In this document: positions 48,506-58,252 of the stretch, piece by piece
Layout: the number at the start of each line of letters is the position of its first letter
Position numbering within the stretch: the first letter of the stretch is position 1
Assembly: GCA_011800155.1 (NCBI GenBank)
Contig: CM022369.1
Span: 3,596,001-3,660,000, forward strand
Direction: 5' to 3'
Source: Flammulina velutipes
Lineage: Eukaryota > Basidiomycota > Agaricomycetes > Agaricales > Physalacriaceae
Length of the DNA: 64,000 nucleotides
The notes under the pieces: generated by a model
Databases searched by the model: none
What the model was told of the DNA's origin: nothing
The model's input: the letters and a program-made list of their open reading frames with translations, nothing else
Program-made: the position numbers and the translations under genes

Positions 48506-49367
48506 ACGTGGTGAGAAGGAGAAGAGGAGTGTTGTAAGTTACCTGTACGGATGGAGCTGCTTCATCTTGTATGTATAATTCAATTCAACTGGCTAAAGGT
48601 TGAATTATGGTTAAAATGAGAGTCTGTAATCTCATTTGACAACACTCGGCAGTCGGGAGGATGAATCTAATGAGAAGCCCGGGCTCTTCCACTAAACCCG
48701 GGCTCTGCGAGATGTGTTTATTGAGAAATCCTGGTACTGCCGGCATAGTCCATCACCGATGTTGGCCCCCATGTTGCCAGTGAGTAGTGAGTCTTGCCTG
48801 TGTTGCTATATATTGTGTGAATAAAGTGCATTATGAAACCTATTTCAATCTATATAAAGAGGGACTTGCTAACGAAGCTTAAATAGGCCTATCATGGTAC
48901 GCCACTCACTGATTTTCAAGATGTGCGCTACATCCTCTCTTTATCTAGGTATTATCTTTGCACAGGGAAACAGCTGGCTTTCAATATCTCCGACAAGGTG
49001 GCTTTCACACCGTCTCTGGAACAAGTGGCAAACTCAAAAATTGCTGGCCGCACTGAAGTGCCCCTCGAGTTTGCTGCCAGTTTGAAATCCAAAATCAAGG
49101 CGTCCGATGCAGGTTCCCAAAAGTCGAATGACGAAGATGAAGAGGAACAGAGCGCCGCTCAAGTTTTCCACGATGTTGTTGAGGAAAAGGCAGAACACTA
49201 GCCTCAACTTTGAGGAGGTTTTGGTCCTCACACCTCGTGGTCGATACGATGTCGACAGAGTATGGGCAATTAGCACTGCCAATTACTACCCTCTTAACGA
49301 GATAAGTACTTTGTGATTACACATCGACAACAATGAGGACAGCAAGGAATGTAAACGAAAAGGATGA
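48506..49367. other. Spacer with one weak acidic ORF
   Basis: Mostly unannotatable. A 92-codon open frame (about 48,923-49,201, plus strand; ends in a Lys/Asp/Glu-rich tail with EDEEEQSAAQVF) has no ATG of its own. Possible splicing to the ATG near 48,895 does not keep the frame. It may be a gene relic. Nothing else is visible. Confidence 0.35.
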
Positions 49368-51393
49368 CTACCGGGTGCATAACTTGTTCAACTGATACTC
49401 ATCGTGCTCCTTCGTAATGACCTTATCTGGTCCAACACCGGGGGCCCAATCCAATGAGGTTGAGATATCAGTCGGGTACCGAACCACCTCCCCACGCCCA
49501 CACCATTCATAGTCGATTAGCGAGATTTTGTCCTTCCCGATGGCGATGACATTAGGCCTGCGAAGATCGCCAAACACCAGCTCCTGGGCATGAAGCAATC
49601 CCACCGCACGCTGGAGCTCCTTGCTCTGTTTCGCAGTCAATGCGCGGGATGTATCACCTGTAACCTTGGACATGACAATCGCCCACATCCCAACAGTCTC
49701 CTCAAACGCGCAATAGTAGACGGTAGGCGCTAGGTCCTCTTTAGCCAAGAGCCGATGTCCGGATTCGCCGTAGCGGTGCGCAAACTTGACAATCACTTCA
49801 AGTTGCTTGCCCTCGACCGTCATCACAGCCTCGAAAACGGTCTTGTTCGTATAGTCGGTGAGGCGATGCCCGTATACTAGATTACAGACTTCGCCGGCTA
49901 ACTGGAACGACGTCCAATGTACGAATCGGATCCCCGACACATTACTATGCTGGACCCCAGTCGAAGGCGCTGAACGACGACTCTGTGACGTAGAAGCATG
50001 GTCCCGAGACAGAGCCATGGCCGGTTGAAGAGCGGTGTAGTGGGCAATAAGGTCTCCAATACAGCCGTCAAGGGTGCGAAAGAGCTTCGCGACTTCACGT
50101 ATACCCGTCTCCATGTCACTGCGGCCCGTTCGAAGTGAAGACGGCGGCTGTGGACCGACATAAATGAGAGCAAGACGCTCGAAGTAGAACCGATCCGCAA
50201 AGACAGCACCCCAGATGGAAATAACGTTTCCCGTGAGGCCCATGAGAAAGGCCGGGCAACACGATACTTGTCGGATATGGAAATACTAGTCAAGAGTCAG
50301 CACTGCTGGCAAACCGATGAAGGAATGCGAGCACCTGTTTTGAAGAAACAGCCTTCATAAAGTCGCGTTCCGCCTGATCAGAGGAGTCGCACTTTCCGGA
50401 ACCGCCGCCGTTCTTCAGCTCCGCTAGCATTAAGCATAACCGCTCTATGCCAGGAAGGTCGAGTATATGACCTCCATCTAGCAGAATTTCCGTATCATTG
50501 ACATTGATACGCAACCCTCTCCAAAGCCGTTGTCCATGCAGAAAAATGTCCTGTAGGGCGCGCACCCGAGCCTTATCGTCGAGATACAGCCGCAGAGAAG
50601 CGTCAATGAAATGAGTGGCTTGGGAGTATTCTGTTTCGGTGAATACGAGCTCTTCTGTCGGGGTGACCATTTCACGACGAAAACGTGCGAAAGTGGGGTG
50701 GTAGATGGCGATGGGTGGGGCGGCGAGTCCAGGTGGCCTATAGTCGTAACTGGCGTCCAGATTCTGTGAGCGTTGGACGGCCACGAGTTCAGTGCTCCTT
50801 GCTCCAGTCGAAGGAGCTGGCCTGCTTTGCGCCGAGCAAGCAATAGCTTCGCGGCCTGCAGATTTGTCAGCATGTTCGTCGATGGAAGGCAGGCGCGTAT
50901 GTACATAGGTCTGAGGGCGTTAACTGCTTGAGGAGTTAGTCATGAGCGGGAGTCGCTAGAAACACATACAAACGGCGACCAAAATCAACACCCTCGACCT
51001 TCTACCGTCACCGGGTTCCTCGTCGATATCGAGCTCTCCCAATGTTTCTGTCTCTCCGTAGAAGTAATTGTCGCAGAGGCTTTCAAAGTCTGGAAAGGCA
51101 ACTTCACATAGCTCTTTAAAATCCGTTACGCTATTTGCTGCTATTGGGGTACGGAGCTACGAATATGAGAGGCGTTGTCTAAACATACAGGCGTGTAACT
51201 CGTACCTTGAAGAAGCTAAACTCCTCTGGCGAGATGGAGAGGGCTCGTTTCAATTTCTTCTCAAACGAATCCACCGCCAAGGAAGGGACATTGTACCACA
51301 AAATTGGTATGACGGATTGCGAGTACCGTGCGCCTCGAGGACCGCGATGTAGGTGCGCTTGGCCAAAGTAGACATTGATGTGGTTAAAGATCA
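49368..51393 (-). CDS. FunK1-like fungal protein kinase, 5' end unresolved
   Basis: Minus-strand exons 51205 and upstream, 51156-50970, 50923-50905 (19 nt), 50855-50335 and 50285-49368 join in one frame. Introns are 46-49 nt; one has a CTAAC branch site. The start is not found: the first exon is open to about 51,393 with no in-frame ATG. The N half holds QNLDASYDYRPPG and long helices. The middle has FHIRQV and GLTGNVISIWGAVFADRF. The kinase part shows a beta3 lysine (VIVKF), a catalytic loop LVFGDLRRPNV and a metal motif LIDYEWCG, the FunK1 pattern (usually HGDLRxPN and D[FY]EW). Here the first catalytic-loop His is Phe. The C terminus ends soon after the activation segment, near DEYQLNKLCTR. 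Paralogues are numerous in mushrooms. The missing ATG may indicate an extra exon or a decaying 5' end. Confidence 0.65.
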
Positions 51394-51519
51394 AGAGATT
51401 GTACAGTAGGTTCGGGACAAGCCCCTTCTCGTTCCGACCGGTCCGTTGTTTGGTCCATTAACCTACATAGGTGAATGGATACCAGATGGATACTATCCCA
51501 GGGTATGATTTGCAAAATG

Positions 51520-51697
51520 GGTAGGATTTGCAAAATGTTTTCTGGCGTAACTCTCCCTCCTTTCCGTAGCATTCTTGAATGGAATACATTCTTTATACAT
51601 AATTTAGACCATTCCCAAGTTAAGAAGGTCAGCGGGAGAGTATTACAAGCCAAAATTCGACTTGCAAAACCACGTGGCAAATTTTGCAAATCCTACC
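51520..51697. mobile_element. MITE-like element with perfect 17-bp terminal inverted repeats
   Basis: GGTAGGATTTGCAAAAT at 51520-51536 is the exact reverse complement of ATTTTGCAAATCCTACC at 51681-51697, enclosing 144 bp without coding capacity. The complementarity continues imperfectly outward (GCAAAA-type tails). Partial extra copies of the same motif occur just left (TGATTTGCAAAATG near 51,506) and to the right (ATTTTGCAAATCCTAC near 51,842). This looks like a small non-autonomous terminal-inverted-repeat element, perhaps nested or repeatedly inserted. I could not define a clean target-site duplication. Confidence 0.5.
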
Positions 51698-52210
51698 TTT
51701 TGCCATCGGCAGCGATTTCTTTCCTCATTAACACACGTTTCCCATAGATTTGACCATCGGGATAGCTGATCTCAAGTATTATAGAGATATTCCGGACCAT
51801 CCGAAGTTCCTACAAGAAGTAGAACGGGCGGGAAAGACGATTTTGCAAATCCTACACCGATAGTAAAGTTAGGTGCACACCTCATCATTATGTTCGTTGT
51901 TCAGGACAAGCCGGATAGAGACCGCAGTGTCTACACCAGCATCTGGACTGGGCGAAACAGTTTCAAGTATGGAATATTGTGTGCTAGTGGTGGACATGTA
52001 GATACACTGGTCTACACTGGTGGTGGTGGTCGAACAGTAAAGTCACGGTACGTGACAAGGCTAGTTCAGCGTAGCGGCGATCGAGCCTCGAGCGAACACT
52101 CAATTCGAACTGTCAGACTGCGACAGCTCAAACATGACGAACGAACCTCAGGCTTTTCCCTAAGCGCAACGCGATGTAAGCGCCCACGACGATCACAAGG
52201 ATAACAACCA
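51698..52210. other. Spacer between MITE and AAA+ relic
   Basis: A short 104-codon frame (51,890-52,204) shows no family resemblance. If the AAA+ relic to its right was once complete, its missing Walker A exon should have been here, but I see no P-loop in any frame. Confidence 0.4.
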
Positions 52211-53545
52211 GTGGCATCTGCATCCGATCTTGTCGGTCAATATGTTGGTCATACTGGCCCTAAGACACAGAAGCTTTTCGAGAAGGCGCTTGGAAAAAAA
52301 GTCCTCTTCATTGACGAGGCTTATCGTTTAGCGTCCGGACAATTTGCGCAGGAGGTCATGGACGAGATCGTCACCGCCATGACACAGGAGAAGTTCAAAG
52401 GCAAACTCATCGTCATCCTCGCGGGTTACGAACAGGACATCAACCAGCTCACTTTCCAAAAAGATTATTTTTTACAACCTCACTCCTGAGAACTGTCTCG
52501 ATGTTATGCGAAGTTTGCCCAAGAAGGAGGACATGGTGTGGCCGCGTCTTGAATATCCCTCCACCCCAGATTATGAGGTACTCTCCGATGTAGTCAAACA
52601 AATGAGTGGCATGCTATCCTGGGGCAACACGCGAGATATTGGCACGATGACGAAGGAGCTTGTTCGTCTTGCGTACAAACAAGGGAGCTCTGGAACACCT
52701 ATCACTATTCAGGATGCACCCGCCATGGACGCTATGCATGAGTTCTGGAAGGACAGACGATATCGTGCTGCTAATCTACCACGACCTGATCAACGAAAGA
52801 AATCTGCACCGCCTGTGGCGACCTCGTCTGCTTCCAGTCCTCCGCCGCCTCCACCGAAGACGAATACCAATTCGAACAGTGCTGGGCCGAAACCGCCATC
52901 CCCCAAGCCTCCCGCTCCGAAGTCCCCGCCCAAATCACCGCCTCCTCAATCTCCCCCGCCATCTCGCCCTCAGTCGACGAAGGCAACTCCTCAATCTCCA
53001 ACTTTGACACGCACACCATTGTCTTCACGTGCCCCTACACCCAATTTTTCCTCATCTTCAAAAGCCGCAGTTCCCGGGCCCGTTCCGCCAATGGAGCCAC
53101 ACGGGACGCTGGAGTGTCGGACGATGTCTGGAAAGCGGTGTGCGATGCCGAGAAGAAGAAACAGGAAGATAGAAAGAAGAATCTAGCAGAGCAGAAACGG
53201 CTGAAGCTGAATGTCGAAAAGGCGAAGAGAGCTAAGGAGGCGAGATAGGCGGAATTTCAAGCTTTGCAAGCGAAGGCTGTTGCGAATGCAGAACATAGGA
53301 AGAAAATCGCAGAGATGCAGCGGAAGGCAAAGGAAGCTAGGGAGAAAGCTGATCGGGAGAGGAAGATCTTGGAGGAATATCAGAGACGTGTAACTGAGGA
53401 GAGGAACAAGCGTGAGAAGGCGTTCAACTTGCTTTGCAGCATATGGGTGTTTGTGTTCAAGGATACCAGTGGACGCGGGTTGCTGGAGGATGGCGATGCG
53501 GTGGAGGCTCACACTTTGTGACTGACAGTCAGCTGAATGTTTAGC
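52211..53545 (+). pseudogene. Degraded SpoVK/CbbX-type AAA+ protein (3' part only)
   Basis: The remnant begins inside an AAA+ domain: LVGQYVGHTGPKT, Walker B VLFIDEAYRL, then EIVTAMTQEKFKGKLIVILAGYE. The Walker A module is absent upstream. After DINQL the sequence is shortened and shifts frame, losing the segment with sensor and arginine-finger residues, then resumes as NLTPENCLDVMR and continues through LEYPSTPDYEVL. A Pro-rich linker follows. There is another frame shift near 53,085, an in-frame TAG at 53,246 in the coiled coil, and a third shift near 53,430 before the family's C-terminal MGVCVQGYQWTRV and GGGSHFV signature. At least four lesions make it a pseudogene. In mushrooms these large multi-AAA proteins are a distinct expanded family of unclear function. 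Confidence 0.8.
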
Positions 53546-54334
53546 ATGTTGTCGGATCGTGGAAAATATACCTGCCCCCGTTCTCCTCATTTTGTAGTAG
53601 ACAGATAAAGTTCAAGGGCTGCTCAAAGACTTCAGCATATACCTGAATATTTAGGGCAACAATGATGAGATATGTACAAATAAATGCTCGAACATCTACA
53701 TTCTTATACCCGAACGAAACCAACTATGTAGAAGCAGCGCTCAATCTTCATCTGTTTGGGAGGCTGGTCTTTTTCTCACCATGGCTAGATCCGACAGCAT
53801 AGCTTAGAACGGTGTACTTGCAGTCTCCTCTGTTCATTTACTCTCCTTCTTCAGCTCCTGTTGCTTCAACGATTTGTTCGTTTGGAGATATAACAAGTTA
53901 TGAATGTTTTTGAATGTTTTAAGTATAATTTTCAAGTGGAAGCCCGGCCCGGGTATCCGAGCATCGAACTGAACGAACTTTTCCACGCTCTATATTCTGC
54001 TTCAAGCTGCCAACGGTATCATTGTCATGCTCTACGACATGTCAATTGTCGATCCATTGTGTGTTCACCGCTATATTTCTGTGACGACTTTCGCTTTTGG
54101 CGTACCGTGTGTCCTGCGAACACGGATTAGAATTTTCCTTGAACCTAAATTTTAATTCTACAACGTAAGTTAGGCGCTTCATTTACACGTTTCAAAGCTT
54201 CGCACTCATCTTGTATCAAAGCCGGAATGCTCTTGTCCACGTCGAAATGAAACACGAGGGCTGGAGCTCGCCAAACCCCCGCCGCCGGCAGCGAAGCCCC
54301 TAATACTTAATCGAACCATTTCTTCCCTGCGTTC
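53546..54334. other. Intergenic spacer
   Basis: No coding exon, repeat or RNA gene recognised on either strand. The right end holds the promoter of the F-box-like gene; no TATA box is evident. Confidence 0.45.
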
Positions 54335-55694
54335 ATGGCAGCCATGCCCCCCGATATCGCTCCTCGCATACCCGCTGCGTTTACCACGACGTGGTCTCTA
54401 CCGCAAGAATTAACAGATCAGATCGTCGATCATCTCTCGGACGACAAACGCACACTCCGGATTTGCGCGCTTATCTGCCGCATGTTTGTACGTCGCTCTC
54501 GGGAACATCTATTCCACGAGATCGCGCTTTCGCATAGCCCCTTTGACGTCAATTTCTTGGATGTCTTCTCCCACTCCCAAGTCGCTCTGCATAGCGTTCG
54601 AAAATTACACATAGAATGCAAGCGCTCCCAGCATTTCTTCCAACTCTCGAAACAGGAGCTCTTGATATTCCCGTCCTTGCGGCACTTGCTACTAGAGTCC
54701 ATCCAGTTCCACGAAGCGCCAGATACATTCCTCGCCATCCTATCCGCCTTTACCTACCGCACCCTCACTCTCCATGACAGTACCTTCGGAAGCCACGAGG
54801 ACCTGTGTAAGAGTGTTCGAGGCTTCAAGGAAAATGGCCACCTCGATATTATCGAATGCAAGACCACAACGTCCTACAAAGGCAAATGCTACACGTGCGG
54901 CCACGAGCACGCCCCTCTTCGCAGCATTACTCTCGTCCAAAGCGAACCTCGCCTATATCACTCCCTGCTACAATGTCGTGGCACATTCACCCACCTCACC
55001 TCCGCATCCGTGTACCTTGGCGTCGGCCACGATTTCGCCTTGCTCTCTGCTGTTCTGGTCGATACGAAGGACACGCTACAAGATTTGCACATACACCTCT
55101 CAAGACGGATTTGCAATAGTACGTTCGTTCCCCTATCATTTGTCAATCCCCTCGTGTCGTGCTCACGTGGCTTACTGATAGACCAGTGGATTGTCACTGT
55201 GAACCTCACAGTCGCACTGCCCATTTCGCATCTCCGCAAATTCTCCATCCACATATGGGGAACCGGTCTCGTCGCCGCACCGGTCGTACGATGGCTGCTC
55301 GGGTCTCTCGTCGCGTGTCCTACGCCGCATCGTCTCAAAGCGGTTGAGTTCGTTGTGGACCTCTCGACAGACGAGATGCAGAGCGATTACGTCCATGACT
55401 ACGCTCTGTGGAAGACGGTCAGTGCGGCGCTCTCGCTGGAGCAGTTCAGGACGCTGCAGACATTGAGGGTCGTCGTCTGTCTGAGAAGCCATCCTCAGTT
55501 CCGATGGAGGACACCGTTGACGAAGAATGATCTATTGCCGGTCAAGGAGGAGATTGAGAAGCAGTTTGAGACGTTTAGTGGGAAGAGGGAGATACTAGCG
55601 TTGGAGGTGGATACTACAGATGCGATACCAAAGGTGAGGGCCATAGCTTTTCTACTGGAAGCAGAAGCTAATTACGCAACTACAGTACGAATGA
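54335..55694 (+). CDS. F-box-like protein, 414 aa
   Basis: Exons 54335-55118, 55182-55633 and 55686-55694 close in frame. The first intron (63 nt, GTACGT...GATAG) is a multiple of three with no stop, so an unspliced reading is possible. The last adds only YE and a stop. The N terminus has an F-box-like helix pair: LPQELTDQIVDHLSDDKRTL then ALICRMFVRRSREHLFHEI (about residues 21-62), typical of agaricomycete F-box proteins. The remainder is irregular alternating hydrophobic strands and helices resembling divergent leucine-rich repeats, with a possible metal site CKTTTSYKGKCYTCGHEH. It would act as a substrate receptor in SCF ubiquitin ligases; the substrate is unknown. Such genes are numerous and fast-evolving in mushrooms. 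Confidence 0.75.
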
Positions 55695-55751
55695 TGATAG
55701 TAGGCATCATGTCAGTGTCCACATAAAACCACAATGAGGCCCGATAACATG

Positions 55752-55837
55752 TCTTTGCTAGTATATCGGTTAGTACACGCGCCTGTCACTCCAAACTGTG
55801 AACGCGCGAAAGCTGGGTTCGACTCCCAGGCAGAGAG
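55752..55837 (+). tRNA. tRNA-Asp (anticodon GTC) with 14-nt intron
   Basis: Folded by hand: acceptor stem TCTTTGC/GCAGAGA (7 bp, one G-U), D stem GTA/TAC, anticodon stem CGCGC/GCGCG, loop CT-GTC-A...C, and T arm CTGGG-TTCGACT-CCCAG, all perfectly paired. The discriminator is G at 55837. A 14-nt intron (55789-55802) sits at the canonical position one base 3' of the anticodon. An A-box-like D arm and a GGTTCGACTCC B box are present. The mature tRNA is 72 nt before CCA addition. It decodes GAC and GAU. Confidence 0.92.
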
Positions 55838-56422
55838 ATGTTTTTAGAATTAATGTCATCTTTTTGACGTGTTGGTTTCTCAGCGCTCAGCGCTCAGTAC
55901 TGACCTGAGACCTCCCGATCGTTCTTCATTAGACTCGTCATGTGACTGGTTCCCCACGTTTTAAGAGCTTGTAACTTGTCGGGTAAAAAGGTCAAGAAAT
56001 AGTCAAATCGAGGACAAATTGCACACTTGGGGTCTATCATATACTAGAGTTGAATGCCAATTCTATGTCGCATCGCTTTTCCATCCACGAGTCAAGACCA
56101 GTCCCAATCTGTTCGTCGGCAATGCTTGGTACAAGATTGGGACAAAAGGGGAATGAATGTTCTAATTTTTATACGCCATACTTATTGAACGTGAACCGAA
56201 TTCGCCGCCCACGTCGCCACCAACAGCGCGTGGAATGTTTTATCCAAAACGAGAACAAGAACACAAAGTGGAGCACGTGGCCGCAGTGTTCCTTTCTACT
56301 CGACCACACGGTCGATTTCCAGGTAGTTTCAAGTTATTACTCCATCTACGAAGAGCGCCGAGGTCGCATCTCGAGCATTCAAAAGCTCGAGCGCGCGTCC
56401 TTTGTCGACCAGTCGTGTCGCC
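55838..56422. other. Spacer and promoter of the PI-PLC-like gene
   Basis: After the tRNA there is a short T-rich tract (GATGTTTTTAG just downstream, a plausible Pol III terminator). The remainder has no supported coding exon. Confidence 0.45.
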
Positions 56423-57911
56423 ATGTATGTCGTGATCACTGCAGTTTCTCTCTTGCTTAGCGTCTCTGTCTACGCGTTTCCCTTGCGTAGGAGTAACCTG
56501 GACGAGACAAGGTTGCAGCTCGCTTTACAGCGTGGCGCGGGAATTCTCGGTATGTTCTTTTTCAACAAAATAGGAGGACATAAGATTAACCTCAATATCA
56601 GGACAGTATTCTGACTGCCCGGAGACGTCCAAGACATGCCAATGGATGGTAAAGTTCGCTGACGATATCCAGCTCGTTGATATGAACATTCCAGGAACAC
56701 ACGACGCGGCTACGTGTAGGTATTTTTATGGAACGCCACTTGATTGTGAATTCATCTCAGTACAGGGAACTACACCCAAGCTCGTCAAGATGAGCTGAAG
56801 ATCTACACCGGAGACGAGTATGTGGGCCTTTGCGATCGGCGTCCTAGGCACTGATATGTCCCAAGCATCCAACCTGCGCCGTATTTCCGTTGCCAGCAAC
56901 ACTCCATGTTCGACATGCTCAACGGCGGGATACGCGCCTTTGACTTTCGTATCGCTTACAACCCCGGGAACGTGGAGATTGGTTTTCACCACGGTTTGTT
57001 TGAAATTCTTTGGATCTCATTCCTGAAGCTCACCAAAAGTTCAGGACAGGCGGTTCTGGACCCGAACGCGACGTTTGAGGATGTCCTATACGGGTTTTAC
57101 TACTGGCTCGACAATCACCCGTCCGAAGCCGTTCTGATTTCGATTAACCACGAAGGTGGCACGGGCACGCCTGAAGATGAGGCCTTTTACCAACAGGTAT
57201 ACGATGTCCTCAATAATGATCTTGCCTCCGACTACTGGGTTCAAGTAAACGGGATTGTGAGCTGATACACGGACGTCTGTTAGTTGCGCTGCTAACATTA
57301 TACTGATAGCTCGGGACGCTCGGTGAAGCCCGTGGAAAATTAACGCTCCTTCAACGTTTCAGCTGGAAGCTCCTCCCCCCGACGTACACAAAGCGCTTTG
57401 GTATCTTCTTGGACCCGTCAAAGTGGACGGACAACGGCGCAAATATCGAACTCACATACAACACCGCCCTAAATCAGACTGCCTACATAGAGGATTTCTA
57501 CGAGACGGGTCTGCCAAAAGGTACTGGAACGGATCTGAACGTGAAGGCGAAGCTTCAGGCTACGACGGCACACCTCGAGAAAGCAATCGAGGAGCACAGT
57601 GACCAGTTGTTCATTAGCTTTGCGAGTGGATTCAGTTACAATGATGCAGAGCCGCAGACTCCTATTGTAAGTTTGGGAGAACCTTTGTTTTCGTTTGCTG
57701 ATCAGTTGCAGGTCATGGCGCTCGGAGACGGGAACGTTACGGGAGTAAATCAGCGACTTCTTCCTTGGTTGACTGAGAGGAAGGATGGGCGATTGGGAAT
57801 CATCAGTAAGTGCCCCAGTGCTATTTTTGTTCTGCCAGACCGACGAGTTTCACAGTGTTGGATTTCTTCGATAACGTTCCGGGGCTTGTTGAAGCTATAA
57901 TTGGCGTTTAA
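56423..57911 (+). CDS. Secreted PI-PLC X-domain protein
   Basis: Eight exons (56423-56549, 56602-56715, 56766-56817, 56866-56993, 57045-57256, 57310-57666, 57712-57805, 57856-57911) close to 379 aa. A signal peptide (MYVVITAVSLLLSVSVYAF) is followed by the single-domain phosphatidylinositol-specific phospholipase C X fold of bacterial type. The first catalytic His is His76 in NIPGTHDAATW. The substrate-binding pair lies in RAFDFR (121-126), and the second His region is GFHHG (137-141). SINHEGG and a C-terminal LDFFDNVPGLVEAII complete the family pattern. There is no calcium-binding Y, C2 or PH domain, so it resembles secreted fungal and bacterial PI-PLCs and not signalling PLC. The probable role is extracellular lipid or GPI cleavage. 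Confidence 0.88.
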
Positions 57912-58252
57912 TACGAGCAAAAAGATAAATTTGGTATTCTTTTGCATGCATCTACTGCGCTCTGATCGATATTTTGGGTTGTTTCACGAACGCCACATTT
58001 TTGAGCTGTTTGAGGTTTTACGTCCATCCCGCTCCAACGATGGGCGGCTGACATGTCCCAGTCACCAGACCACCGCTTCGCATGCGGTCTTCATCCAGGT
58101 TCTCGTACTATACTCACGGTGCTTTACTTCTGGTTCTCTAGCATCCCGTGGTACACTTCGAAGAGAGCAGCGATGTAGGATCAGAACGAGCGGGCCGCAG
58201 GTACAGTGAGGATAAAAACTCGAGCAATGTCGAAGCTTCGACAGGAAAACGC
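57912..58252. other. Short intergenic region, PI-PLC to GH3
   Basis: About 340 bp with no gene. It must contain the 3' end of the PI-PLC-like gene and the promoter of the xylosidase. No TATA box or recognisable CreA/Xlr1-type site cluster stands out. Confidence 0.4.

Noticed and set aside
54335..55726. F-box gene as a single unspliced 463-aa ORF
   Set aside because: Two good intron signals (GTACGT...GATAG and GTGAGG...TACAG) fit better; the final 30 codons of the unspliced frame look like intron sequence.
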